Assembly: GCA_029210585.1 (NCBI GenBank)
Contig: JARGFP010000009.1
Span: 1 to 64,000, forward strand
DNA: 64,000 bases
Source of the DNA: Bacteroidales bacterium
GTDB taxonomy: Bacteria > Bacteroidota > Bacteroidia > Bacteroidales > GCA-2748055
Direction: 5' to 3'
This document shows, piece after piece, positions 18,097 through 27,342 of the stretch (within the stretch, counting starts at the first letter, position 1; each line of letters opens with the position of its first letter). The position numbers and the translations under genes are program-made. Under the pieces are notes generated by a model. That model saw nothing but the letters and a program-made list of their open reading frames with translations, was not told the DNA's origin and searched no databases.

Positions 18097-19098
18097 ATGA
18101 TGCATAAAATGAAATACGAAACCATTCACTGGGGCATGATCGGGGTGGGAGATGTCACCCGGAAGAAAAGCGCACCTTCATTTAATAAAATCGATCATTC
18201 CGAACTGGTGGCCGTGGGCAGCCGGACCCCTGCAAATGCGCGAAAGTTTGCCGCGAAAAACAGGATCAACAAATGCTATGATGATCCCCTTCAGGTAATC
18301 TCCGATCCGGATGTGGATGCAGTATATATCGCCACCCCCCCGGGTGCGCATGCTGAATATGCACTCAGGGTCATCGAGGCCGGGAAACCGGTGTATATCG
18401 AAAAACCAATGGCACCCACCTACCAGGAATGCCTGGTGATCAATGAGGCTGCTGCCCGGAACAATGTGCCGGTATATGTAGCCTATTACCGGCGATCCCT
18501 GGCGTATTTTCAGAAGGTGAAAGAGATCCTCGCACAGGAAAAGCTTGGAAGGATCCTTGCCCTGCACACCGACCAGCACTTCAGGGCCAGGCCCGAAGAC
18601 TTTAACCGCGCATCGCCACCCTGGCGCGTTGTCCCGGAAATCTCCGGAGGCGGGTATTTTCACGATGTGGGATGTCATGCCCTCGACATCCTTTTTTACC
18701 TGTTCGGCGACCCGGTATCAGTTACCGGCAGTGCTGCCAACCTGGCAGGTATATACGGTCCGGAAGATACCGTAACGGCATTGGTTCAATTACCGGGTGG
18801 ACTGCTGCTTACCGGCAACTGGAGTTTCGTGGTTCCCGAAGCGCACCAGCGAGATCGCGTGTATGTTACCGGCGAGCACGGGAACCTCTCCTTTTCCGTT
18901 TTCAGCTTTGAACCCATCAGGCTGGAGATCCGCGGCGATGCCTCCCTGATCAGCGTCGAACCGCCGGAACATATCCAGATGCCGTTCATACAAACCATCG
19001 TGGATGAACTCACCGGGAAAGGTACCTGTCCTTCGACGGGCATCTCTGCAGCAGCGACTTCCAGGGCAATGGATGAAATCCTGGAGGGACATGGTTAA
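18097..19098 (+). CDS. Gfo/Idh/MocA-family NAD(P)-dependent oxidoreductase
   Basis: This cytoplasmic dehydrogenase has about 333 residues. A Rossmann-type nucleotide-binding region opens the protein (HWGMIGVGDVTRKKS), EKPMAPT follows as the family's conserved Lys-Pro segment, and GGGYFHDVGCHALDILFYLFG carries the Asp/His residues used in catalysis. The family oxidises or reduces sugars and sugar derivatives, and the surrounding glycosidases suggest a sugar substrate. A TACTTTTG box at 18083-18090 lies so close to the ATG at 18097 that translation may instead start at the ATG at 18109 (MKYETIHWG), which suits the family N-terminus better. The gene converges with the SpoIIE gene, leaving 21 bp between them. 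Confidence 0.85.
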   Translation: MMHKMKYETIHWGMIGVGDVTRKKSAPSFNKIDHSELVAVGSRTPANARKFAAKNRINKCYDDPLQVISDPDVDAVYIATPPGAHAEYALRVIEAGKPVYIEKPMAPTYQECLVINEAAARNNVPVYVAYYRRSLAYFQKVKEILAQEKLGRILALHTDQHFRARPEDFNRASPPWRVVPEISGGGYFHDVGCHALDILFYLFGDPVSVTGSAANLAGIYGPEDTVTALVQLPGGLLLTGNWSFVVPEAHQRDRVYVTGEHGNLSFSVFSFEPIRLEIRGDASLISVEPPEHIQMPFIQTIVDELTGKGTCPSTGISAAATSRAMDEILEGHG

Positions 19099-19119
19099 TC
19101 TTCTGTTGCTCGAAATCAC

Positions 19120-22100
19120 TTAAAACCGGATCCCCATTACCAGCACATCATCGATCTGTATCGTACCGTCCATCCAGGATAAAAAAGCAGACTCCAGGTA
19201 TTCCTTCTGGTCGATCATGGGTTTGTCGGCATGTTTCAGCAATAATTTTTTGAAGCGTCCGGTGGTGAATTTTTTATCATGCTTGCCCCCGAACTGATCG
19301 CTGTATCCATCGGTAAAAAGGTAGATGATATCGCCTTTTTTGATCTTCAGTGTATGTCCGTTGAAATCTTTTTTCACAGGGAAATAGCCTATGGGCATCC
19401 TGTTGGGTTTGATGATATGCAGTTCTTCATCCCTGACCAGGTACAACGGGCAGTTGGCCCCTGAGAAGTTCAGCTCCCGGGTTTTCCTGTTGTAGATGCA
19501 CATGGCTATGTCCATCCCGTCGTCGGTGTTGTTGCTGGCTCCGGATTGTGAAAGAGCATTGGTGATCATTACACGGAGCTGGTTCAGTATGCCACTGGCA
19601 GTAAGTGTCTTTTTCCTGCTTTTCGTGATCTCGTTCAGGAAAGAATTCCCCAGCATACTCATAAGTGCACCAGGCACACCATGGCCTGTACAATCTGCCA
19701 CCGTGAATATTACCTGGTCATCGCGTTCGGTGATCCAGTAAAAATCACCGCTCACAATGTCCCTGGGCCTGAAAAAGATGAAGTAATCCCCAAATGCTGC
19801 TTCAAACAAAGCCGGAGAGGGAAGGATTGCCCGCTGGATGCGGCTTGCGTAGGTAATGCTTGCCGTAATTGCATCTTTCTGATGCTCGATCTGTTTTTTC
19901 TGTTCACTGATCTCAATGGTGCGTTCTTTCACTTTTTCTTCCAGGATCGCTTTGTCCCGCTTGATCTTCCGTTCACGCAGGGAGAAGAAAATATATAACA
20001 GGACGAACAGGATCGGGCTGAGCGACAAGTAAAACCATGGTTGCTTGTAAAAGGGTGTTTTGATGGTGATGGAAAGCGACCTGGTCTGGCTGATTTCGCC
20101 CAGTACATTCCGGGCACGCACCAGGATGGTGTTTTCACCCGGCTCCAGGAACAGGAGCAATTCAGGAGATTCGCTCCAGTCGAACCATTCTTCCATGCGG
20201 TGCTCAATCCTGTACTGGAAACGGGTCTGTTCACCGCCGGGGAAATAAGGGGCACTCAACCTGATCTGCAGGGGTGCCTGTTCAGGTAAAAACGTGAGAT
20301 CTGACATGTCGGCATAGGCTCCCGAAACAAGACGTATATTTTCAATATTTACTTTAAATGAACCATGCGAATGATCTGTTATGCTTCTCGATAACTGAAA
20401 TAATCTTTCATTACTATCGATGATCCAGTATCCCCTGTCAGCATCCCGGACCAGAGCAGTGATGTTTTTGAAAAGTCCGAAATGCGCAAGGTATTGCTGT
20501 TCAGGACTGCTGTTGCTGGCAAACAGATGCAATTCATTATCTGCCTTCAGCCATTGGTATGTGCCCGTGGATTGAACAACTGAAAGAGAACTATATTGAT
20601 CCGGCAGAAAATTATTATCATACCGGAGGAAGGAATCAAGCGTGGAAGCATAGAACTCAACAGACCTTTCCGTGAAAAGAAAAAGCGTATCCCTGAGGTA
20701 TTTTATATGAAGTTCTTCCGGGTAGGGCGATTCAAATGTATAGGAATTGATCAGTTTGGAATCATGGGAAAGCCGGTATACGGTGTTGTATCCGCTTACC
20801 CAGATAAAATGCTGATCATGCGTCACACTGAAAAGGGGTGCACCGATCAGGTCTGACTTTTTCTCCCTGAGCCAGCCGCTCTCAAGTAAATGAAGGATTT
20901 CCAGGCCGTTTTCGCTGACGACGTAAAAATTTTCATTGTCAAATTCATGGATCGCGCTGATGTTTCTTGAATCCGACAGACGGACAGCGATGCTGTCATT
21001 CACCGCAAATAATCCCGATGAGGAGCCGGCAAGCAGCGATGAATTTGTGGGAAGCAAATGAAGGCATCCGCTGTTGATTCCCTTTACTTTTTTGAATACA
21101 TGCCGGACCGATCTGAGCTTGCGCACGGTTTTCCTAACATACCGGGGCTTTTGCCTTGTCGACGCGGCAGGTACTTCGATCTCTTTCAGGACCTCTTCAA
21201 TATCTGGTTCTTCAACGTTTCCTTGCCGGGGGGAAGCTTCATTCGGCAACTGTTCCTGTTCCTGCTCCGTACCACGCCGGTCCCTCCTGAAGATGCGTTC
21301 AAAAAAACCCCTTTTATCTTCTTTTTCCCCGGCCGCCTCTTCCCCGGCCACCCGTGGATCTTCAGAACGTTCCCCGGGCAGGGTTGCTGCTTTTTCGGAT
21401 GCATCGGTGGATGACTGACCAGTGGCTGTTCCGGGAGAAGGCAATGTTGCAACTCCGGAACCGACCGGTTGACGTGCCACGGATTGCTGGCGCACCATGA
21501 TCTCTGTGACACTGTAATCTTTCACTTCCTCCAGGAAAAACAGTCCCTCGGTGGTTGCAACATATAAAGTGTTGTTGTACCATACTGTATTGGTAAGCAA
21601 CCCTTCCAGTCCGGGATAATTACTGTATTCCCGTACAGGCAGCAAGGGGTCCACACGACAGATTCCATACCTGTAGGTGAGCCACACGCCGCCATTGTGG
21701 TCCTTACCGATGGCAAATACTTCGTCATCCGGCAACCCGTTCTGGTAATTCAGAATGGTCAGTACTTTCCCGCTCTCCCGGTCCACGATCATTGCGCCAC
21801 CATAATAGGTTGAGAGCACATACAAAGAATCATTGAGTGCAATTCCGTCAGAGAGGCCGTAGTCATTCAGGTAGGAACCTTCAGAAATGGGATAATCCCG
21901 GAACCCGTCGCCATCAAAGAGCTGCAATGTTGAATTATCAAATCCGACCAGGACCCTGTTGTTGTCGTACGGCAGCCAGAAAAGCACCTCCACGCTGCCG
22001 GTGGCCTTTCCATTCGGCAGTTGTACAAGTGAATTGTCCTTCAGTTCATGGAGGCCGGTATTTTTGATATTGACAAATATGCGATCATTCAACAGGAGCA

Positions 22101-22602
22101 TTCCTGAAAAAGGAGCCTGTTCCCCGGCGGTAAGCCTTGTTTGAAGCGTCTGGTCATCGAGGGAATGAAAACTGATGTGACTCATTCCATAAAAGACGAC
22201 GCTCGTATCCATAAAATGAAGGGCTTTCAGCGTCCGGTCGAGCTCTCCCTCGTAACTAAGCGGTTCATAACTGATGCTTCCGGTTCTGCTTCGATTCAAT
22301 AGCCCGTAGTTCCTGTCCGAAAGCACATAGATATCGCCGCTTCCCTTTGCAGTGCCTATTTCCAGGGGAACATAGGGGAGTTTTACAGACTGCCAGTTTT
22401 GGCCATCGAAAAAAGTAACACCCTGCTTGTTGGCAAAAACCATGGAATAGCCTGTATCCTGGCAAACCGACCAGTTGTGCGACTCAAAACCGGAGCGGGA
22501 ATCATAATACGTTATATAGGGTATGCCCTCCTGGCCCGCAACAAGCGCCGGACAAATCAACATGCTGACCAGTAGAAAACAATGGGTTAATGACCGCATC
22601 AT
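19120..22602 (-). CDS. Sensor protein: periplasmic beta-propeller, Y_Y_Y domain and SpoIIE phosphatase
   Basis: This single-pass signalling protein has 1160 residues. After a signal peptide (1-23), propeller-type repeats occupy about 25-360 and 505-765, broken at 371-505 by a charged, low-complexity insert that ends in a very basic stretch. A Y_Y_Y-like Ig fold follows (about 770-850), then one membrane span (856-875), a coiled coil and a PP2C-type SpoIIE domain (about 938-1160). Its metal-binding acidic residues are in RPRDIVSGDFYW, VADCTGHGVPGALMSMLG, DDGMDIAM, LFTDGYSDQFGG and QIDDVLVMG. Such proteins dephosphorylate anti-sigma-antagonist (STAS) partners; none is encoded nearby. It resembles the Reg_prop sensors that control polysaccharide use, but with a phosphatase output instead of a kinase. 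Confidence 0.85.
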   Translation of the reverse strand: MMRSLTHCFLLVSMLICPALVAGQEGIPYITYYDSRSGFESHNWSVCQDTGYSMVFANKQGVTFFDGQNWQSVKLPYVPLEIGTAKGSGDIYVLSDRNYGLLNRSRTGSISYEPLSYEGELDRTLKALHFMDTSVVFYGMSHISFHSLDDQTLQTRLTAGEQAPFSGMLLLNDRIFVNIKNTGLHELKDNSLVQLPNGKATGSVEVLFWLPYDNNRVLVGFDNSTLQLFDGDGFRDYPISEGSYLNDYGLSDGIALNDSLYVLSTYYGGAMIVDRESGKVLTILNYQNGLPDDEVFAIGKDHNGGVWLTYRYGICRVDPLLPVREYSNYPGLEGLLTNTVWYNNTLYVATTEGLFFLEEVKDYSVTEIMVRQQSVARQPVGSGVATLPSPGTATGQSSTDASEKAATLPGERSEDPRVAGEEAAGEKEDKRGFFERIFRRDRRGTEQEQEQLPNEASPRQGNVEEPDIEEVLKEIEVPAASTRQKPRYVRKTVRKLRSVRHVFKKVKGINSGCLHLLPTNSSLLAGSSSGLFAVNDSIAVRLSDSRNISAIHEFDNENFYVVSENGLEILHLLESGWLREKKSDLIGAPLFSVTHDQHFIWVSGYNTVYRLSHDSKLINSYTFESPYPEELHIKYLRDTLFLFTERSVEFYASTLDSFLRYDNNFLPDQYSSLSVVQSTGTYQWLKADNELHLFASNSSPEQQYLAHFGLFKNITALVRDADRGYWIIDSNERLFQLSRSITDHSHGSFKVNIENIRLVSGAYADMSDLTFLPEQAPLQIRLSAPYFPGGEQTRFQYRIEHRMEEWFDWSESPELLLFLEPGENTILVRARNVLGEISQTRSLSITIKTPFYKQPWFYLSLSPILFVLLYIFFSLRERKIKRDKAILEEKVKERTIEISEQKKQIEHQKDAITASITYASRIQRAILPSPALFEAAFGDYFIFFRPRDIVSGDFYWITERDDQVIFTVADCTGHGVPGALMSMLGNSFLNEITKSRKKTLTASGILNQLRVMITNALSQSGASNNTDDGMDIAMCIYNRKTRELNFSGANCPLYLVRDEELHIIKPNRMPIGYFPVKKDFNGHTLKIKKGDIIYLFTDGYSDQFGGKHDKKFTTGRFKKLLLKHADKPMIDQKEYLESAFLSWMDGTIQIDDVLVMGIRF

Positions 22603-22829
22603 ATAGTGTACAAGCTGTTTACTCCAGAGAAAAACCTTTTTAAATTGCCACTAATGTAATCAATTCGTATGATATGGCAACAGGCTGCATGCTGTTCTCC
22701 CTGTAGGGTTAACGACCATTTCATTCTAAATCCGATTTTTCATTTGTCATTCCCGGCGGACGTACCCCGACGGGAGAACGTGGTGTTTAACCTGGCCATC
22801 GGGTACCCGTTCTGACCTCCAAACACTTC

Positions 22830-25280
22830 CTATTCCGTCAACGCGACCCGCCGGATAAAACGGTTGCCATTCTTCGAGAATTCAACCATGTATATACCGG
22901 GCTTCATGCGTTCATTCACAACGAATTCGGCCGAAAATGCAGGGACATCGAAGGAGCCCAGTAACATCCCGGAAACAGTGTAAATGCGCAGCACGCCTGG
23001 TCCGGCAGCAGGAGCCATATTCACCCTTATTGTACCATGAGCTGTGCCTGCCCGGAAATGAGTACCGGTCCTGTCCCGGGCTGAGATCTCCTGGCCGACA
23101 ATAGCGATATATTGTGTTGTAGATATGCCCGATCCATCTGTGGCCGAAACCTTCACTTCTGCGGTTCCGTTTGCATTGCCCATTGCCTGCAGTAACCCGT
23201 TCTGGTCGATGGTGGCAATGTCCGATCCTGTGGTCAGCTCCCAGGAAACGACCTTGCTGGATGCTGATTCCGGCAACACCTCCACTGTGAATTGAAGACT
23301 TCCCTGCGGGGTGCTGATGCTGTCTTCAGGTGCATCCAGTCTGATCTCCTCCACCAGCACCTGGTTCTTTATGGTGATCTCCTGCACTGCAGCGACGTCC
23401 GATCCATCTGTAGCAGCAACCCGGACCACAACTTTCCCATCGCCTGTGCCCAATGCCTGCAGCAACCCGTTCTGGTCGATGGTGGCAATGTCCGTTCCAC
23501 TGGTCAGCTCCCAGGCCACGGTCTTGTTGAACGCTTCTTCCGGTAATACCTCGGCGGTGAACTGGATGTTGCCATGGTAGGTGTCGATGATACCCGCGGA
23601 TGCAAAAAGTTTGATTTCCACCACCAACACCTGGTTGATCAACGTGTACTCCTGTTCTGCAGTAATGCCTGACCCATCGGTGGCAGAAGCCTGTACCACG
23701 ACCAACCCATCGCCGGTGCCACGGGCTTGCAGCATGCCCGATGAAGTGACCGTTGCAATTTCCGATCCGGTTAGGATCTTCCAGAAAAGTGCATCGTTGG
23801 TTGCATCTTCCGGAAGCACCACCGGCTGCAAATCCAGTGTTCCCTGCCAGGTATCAATGACAGTATCGGATTGTGAAAAAGTAATGCTTTCCACTGGAAT
23901 GAATGACTGGTCATCAACAAGGGTCATCGCAACAGTGGTGATGGAAACAGGCGGACAGATTACTGCTGAAGCCGGTATGTTTGTAATCGGCGCACAGTTC
24001 ACTTCAGCCGATGTACGGTAAATTTCAGTTTCGGCCACGGAAAAGCCCCTGAAGGCAATGGCCGCGGTGAGCTCTTCGCTCTCCGATGTATTGATGATGA
24101 CTGTAGCGGCGGAGTCCCTGCCGGGGCTCACAAAGGTGAGGATCTTGTGTGCATCGGCCGATTGCCCCGTCGCCACTCTCTGCCACCCGGGATGAATGAA
24201 AGCGGAATACTGTTTGAATACATAGAAATCCTTGGTTTTTGTATATCCTTTTTGCGGATCCTGCCACTGAGAACTGTTCCATGGGAAATCCAGACTGACC
24301 AGTCCATCGCCATCCCAGATCAGCTCCCAGTACAGGTAGGCTGCCACATTTTCATCATGAAGGGATTTGTACATCAGGCCAGCAAGGGACCACCAGTCGC
24401 CCAGCGAATATTCGGTCTGGTAATGCGGTACCTCCGGGTAAAATGTCCCCACCTTCTGAAAATCAGAGGAGGCATAGGGATCATTCGCATTGACCCCATG
24501 ATACAGGTGATGGGCAATGCCGTCCAGCAAACTGATATCCAGCGCGTTCACGTATTTTTCCACTGCATTGTACCCGATGCCTACCGTTTCCGGTCCGAGT
24601 ATCTTCGGTACGTTGGTGCGTGTGGTTATTGAATCATGCACTGCACGGAGTGCTTTATTGTAGCCCGCAATGGTGTCGGAGGTGGTAATTTTTTCTGAAG
24701 GATCAAATCGACAGGATTCATAGCTGGCAGTGAAATCCGGTTCATTCTGCAGGCTGATATAGGCTGGGTAAATGCCATTGGTATTGTATTCATCCAGGGA
24801 ACGGTTCCACCAGTGGGCAAAACCGGCATAGTCAAACTGAACGGTTCCATCAACGATCGTGTACCGAAGGGTTCCCCCGTTCGATTTGTCCCCGTTGCTT
24901 TTCAGGTTTCCCGGCGGTCCCCAGGAGCTGACCAGCACATCGATGGGTTTGCCCAGGGAAGACTGTGCGGCCGTAACGAATTCCTTTGCACGATTGATCA
25001 TTTCCGGATCATATTCAAATGCGTTCCGGAGCCTCAGGATATCCAGGCTCAGTTCACCAAAAATGGCCTCATAGATCTCAGCCTTTTTCGGATGTGCGGT
25101 CAGCCAGCCCTCGTAGTAAGCCAAAGCTGCCCCGAATCCCCGCATGGTCTGGTAAGATGTGTCGGGAGAAACCGCGATGATCATGTTGTCCTGTGGCTGG
25201 GCAGAAACATGGAACAGTAATGCAAGGATCACTGTTGCCAGTCTCCGCATGGGAGTGATTTTTTGTAGCAGGCAGCTCAT
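22830..25280 (-). CDS. GH30-family xylanase-like enzyme with three BIG2 domains and T9SS signal
   Basis: This secreted 816-residue enzyme carries a GH30 catalytic barrel (about 35-380 plus a beta-sandwich to 460). The acid/base is Glu180 in SLQNEPDF and the nucleophile Glu290 in YQTEYSLG; MRGFGAALAYYEGW starts the barrel. Three bacterial Ig-like group 2 (BIG2) domains follow at about 469-560, 561-650 and 651-735. Repeats two and three share IATIDQNGLLQA and are clearly recent duplicates. A T9SS type A domain ends the protein. GH30 members include glucuronoxylanases and beta-1,6-glucanases; the nearby GH43 and esterase genes favour glucuronoxylan. Translation may start at Met1 or at Met11 (25250), the latter giving a cleaner signal peptide. 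Confidence 0.85.
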   Translation of the reverse strand: MSCLLQKITPMRRLATVILALLFHVSAQPQDNMIIAVSPDTSYQTMRGFGAALAYYEGWLTAHPKKAEIYEAIFGELSLDILRLRNAFEYDPEMINRAKEFVTAAQSSLGKPIDVLVSSWGPPGNLKSNGDKSNGGTLRYTIVDGTVQFDYAGFAHWWNRSLDEYNTNGIYPAYISLQNEPDFTASYESCRFDPSEKITTSDTIAGYNKALRAVHDSITTRTNVPKILGPETVGIGYNAVEKYVNALDISLLDGIAHHLYHGVNANDPYASSDFQKVGTFYPEVPHYQTEYSLGDWWSLAGLMYKSLHDENVAAYLYWELIWDGDGLVSLDFPWNSSQWQDPQKGYTKTKDFYVFKQYSAFIHPGWQRVATGQSADAHKILTFVSPGRDSAATVIINTSESEELTAAIAFRGFSVAETEIYRTSAEVNCAPITNIPASAVICPPVSITTVAMTLVDDQSFIPVESITFSQSDTVIDTWQGTLDLQPVVLPEDATNDALFWKILTGSEIATVTSSGMLQARGTGDGLVVVQASATDGSGITAEQEYTLINQVLVVEIKLFASAGIIDTYHGNIQFTAEVLPEEAFNKTVAWELTSGTDIATIDQNGLLQALGTGDGKVVVRVAATDGSDVAAVQEITIKNQVLVEEIRLDAPEDSISTPQGSLQFTVEVLPESASSKVVSWELTTGSDIATIDQNGLLQAMGNANGTAEVKVSATDGSGISTTQYIAIVGQEISARDRTGTHFRAGTAHGTIRVNMAPAAGPGVLRIYTVSGMLLGSFDVPAFSAEFVVNERMKPGIYMVEFSKNGNRFIRRVALTE

Positions 25281-25411
25281 TAGTGTTCAATTTACACCGT
25301 AAATGTAATAATTCTTTCAAGCTAATGGAATTCTTTGTGTTTATGGAAGATTTCCTCGTTGGTGCAGCGGTGAATGTTGGACCACTGCTGAACGAAAGAT
25401 GTTGTAGTCGT

Positions 25412-25546
25412 CACTGGTGAATGAACCAGCAGGAAATCCTTTCCCTGCCGGTAAAAGGTTCACCAGTATACCATGAGGAAATTCTTACGTTCAGGGTATA
25501 GGGTTCACTATGATACCATGAGGAAATCCTTGCCTTCCAGGTATCC
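25412..25546. repeat. Three 45-bp direct repeats covering the 3' end of the glycosyltransferase gene
   Basis: Units at 25412-25456, 25457-25501 and 25502-25546 align with exact 45-bp spacing; the AGGAAA word begins at 25431, 25476 and 25521. The rightmost unit contains the last codons and stop of the GT2 gene on the minus strand. The other two lie downstream of the stop and still read as versions of the same C-terminal peptide (KNFLMV and KDFLLV against KDFLMV). Confidence 0.8.
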
Positions 25547-26518
25547 TCTTTGGGTTAAGAATTCCCGGATCCGGTCGCGGTTGTCCATCTGCCGGATGTA
25601 GGAGAGGATGAACAGTTCCCCGGCCGGGGGCAGGTCTTCGTAATAGATCACATTTTGCCCCAGTTGCCTGCTTTTTTTTGTATCGATATAATTGGCAAAC
25701 CGAATCCCGAAGGGTTCCAGCAACCGCGCCCTTCTGCGTGAAATCCGGCTGGCACCCCAGACCGACACATCAGGATGGAAGGGGTTGTTTTTTTGTAACC
25801 AGGAGGCCAGGTACTGGCTTTTGATCCCGTAGAATGCCTTGTCGCTGTATGCCGGATGTGTCCTGGTGAGCCGCGTATCGGAATCATACCACCTGAGTAC
25901 CGTTTCGGGGATTTTTTCAATCCTTACCCCGGCATCCAGCCACCTGAGGATCATCTCGTAATCTTCCGGGAAACTGCCTGAACGGTAGAGTCCATATTTT
26001 TCTCCGATCTCCCTTCGCCACATGAGTGTCGGATTTACCACGGGCAGTTCGATAAAGCGGTTGTGATAGATCGCTGTACTGCTGCAAATGGAATTGCTCC
26101 ATTCCACGAACCGCGAGAAACCCTTTGTTTCCCCTGTATGGGGCACATGTTCAACCAGTCCGGCAACCGCATCAGTGCCTGGATGGGATGCAAGGTAGGC
26201 CGATTGCAGCAGCAGCCTGTCCGGTGTCGCCTCATCGTCCGCATCCATCCTGGCAATGTATTTTCCGTTCGCTTCCGCAGCACCCCGGTTGGAGGCGAAT
26301 ACCACCCCTCTCTCCGGCTCGACGACGATACGCAACCGGTTGTCGCCATCCACCCACTTTTCTGCAACAGAACGACTGAGATCGGAGGAAAGATTGTCGA
26401 TCAGGATCAACTCAAAATCCCCTTCTTTCTGCCGTACAATGCTGCCGATCGCCCGGTCGAGCGTTCTTTCAGCATTGTAAAAGGGCAGGATCACTGATAT
26501 TTTTGGTGATATTGACAT
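25508..26518 (-). CDS. Glycosyltransferase family 2
   Basis: This GT-A-fold glycosyltransferase has 336 residues and no membrane span. The N-terminal pattern ISVILPFYNAERTLDRAIGSIVRQ is the GT2 signature. ARMDADDEATPDRL contains the DxD-type metal/sugar-nucleotide site, and GSFPEDYEMILRWLDAG carries the acceptor-side ED motif. The protein probably adds a sugar to a lipid-linked or surface glycan; donor and acceptor cannot be predicted. The last 90 residues are basic and unusual for the family. The gene is alone, far from capsule or LPS genes. Two extra copies of its last 15 codons lie just past the stop, evidence of tandem duplication at the 3' end. Confidence 0.85.
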   Translation of the reverse strand: MSISPKISVILPFYNAERTLDRAIGSIVRQKEGDFELILIDNLSSDLSRSVAEKWVDGDNRLRIVVEPERGVVFASNRGAAEANGKYIARMDADDEATPDRLLLQSAYLASHPGTDAVAGLVEHVPHTGETKGFSRFVEWSNSICSSTAIYHNRFIELPVVNPTLMWRREIGEKYGLYRSGSFPEDYEMILRWLDAGVRIEKIPETVLRWYDSDTRLTRTHPAYSDKAFYGIKSQYLASWLQKNNPFHPDVSVWGASRISRRRARLLEPFGIRFANYIDTKKSRQLGQNVIYYEDLPPAGELFILSYIRQMDNRDRIREFLTQRGYLEGKDFLMVS

Positions 26519-26771
26519 CGTAGCTTCCTAAATGTACATAATTTTTCCAGAATGAATGCAGCGGAGACAGGATGCCGGGATTTTATTCAATGCCGGAGTG
26601 CACAAACAAGGTACGCCAGGGCTTTTTTTCACTGCCTGCAGGATGCGCACACCAGGCCTGCAACACAATGTTATTAATGTTAAATTTTGAACCTTTCATG
26701 GCAGATATTTGTTTTTTTGCGGATGTAAGGAAACGACGGCACCTGCGACTAAATAAGCAAATCCGGACAAA

Positions 26772-27233
26772 ATGGAAAAAGAGAGATTTATGAGAGAGAT
26801 TATTTGCCCCATATCGACCCAAAAAGCCAATGAAAACGTTGTGCGGATCACCGCATTCTGGGTGATCATGCTTACCGGGTTATTCATCCTGGAACCCAAT
26901 CCCTATATCCCGGCGTATCTCGCAATTGATTTCTATATCAGGGCGTTTACAAAACTTAAATACAGTCCGCTGAGCTGGCTGTCTGCAGGTATTGCACGCT
27001 GGCTGAAACTGGAACCCCACTGGATCGATAAGGCTCCGAAGATCTTTGCCGCAAGGGTAGGATTGTTGTTTTCCGTTCTCATGGGCGCAATGGCACTCTT
27101 CGGACTCACGATCCCCGCTGTGGTCACCGCCTCTGTGCTGGTACTGTTTGCATTTCTTGAATGCGGACTGAATTTCTGCGCCGGTTGCTGGGTCTATACG
27201 TATGTCGTTATCCCGCTGTACAGGGACAAATAA
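26772..27233 (+). CDS. DUF4395-family membrane protein
   Basis: This small inner-membrane protein of about 150 residues has four predicted hydrophobic segments (about 25-42, 45-60, 95-112 and 115-135). REIICPISTQKANENVVRI at the start and FLECGLNFCAGCWVY near the end are DUF4395-like, the latter with two Cys two residues apart that could bind metal or form a disulfide. The second Met (26790, MREIICP) may be the true start. DUF4395 has no firmly established role; some members sit near thiol-redox or rhodanese-type genes. Here the neighbours give no hint. The gene is monocistronic, 109 bp before the TPR gene. Confidence 0.75.
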   Translation: MEKERFMREIICPISTQKANENVVRITAFWVIMLTGLFILEPNPYIPAYLAIDFYIRAFTKLKYSPLSWLSAGIARWLKLEPHWIDKAPKIFAARVGLLFSVLMGAMALFGLTIPAVVTASVLVLFAFLECGLNFCAGCWVYTYVVIPLYRDK

Positions 27234-27321
27234 CCGCTTGAATTCATTCCTGCCCGGCTGATTTTAAATTCCTGCTGTCTGACAGATTGTCTGAATGCAA
27301 TCCTGTGGCGTGATATTTGGA

Positions 27322-27338
27322 GCAATTTCATAAATTGC
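27322..27338 (+). promoter_or_regulatory. Short hairpin directly before the TPR gene start
   Basis: GCAATTT (27322-27328) and AAATTGC (27332-27338) form a perfect 7-bp stem with a CAT loop ending four bases before the ATG at 27343. In RNA this would sit in the ribosome-binding region and could limit initiation. It could also be a small DNA operator. Confidence 0.4.
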
Positions 27339-27342
27339 ATAG

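Noticed and set aside
22603-22829. Search for regulatory structure or a small gene in the gap between the SpoIIE and GH30 genes
   Set aside because: Only a 5-bp TCCCG/CGGGA arm pair was seen, which is expected by chance.
26572-26793. 73-codon open frame upstream of DUF4395
   Set aside because: It overlaps the DUF4395 start and reads as chance sequence; no domain or leader signal.
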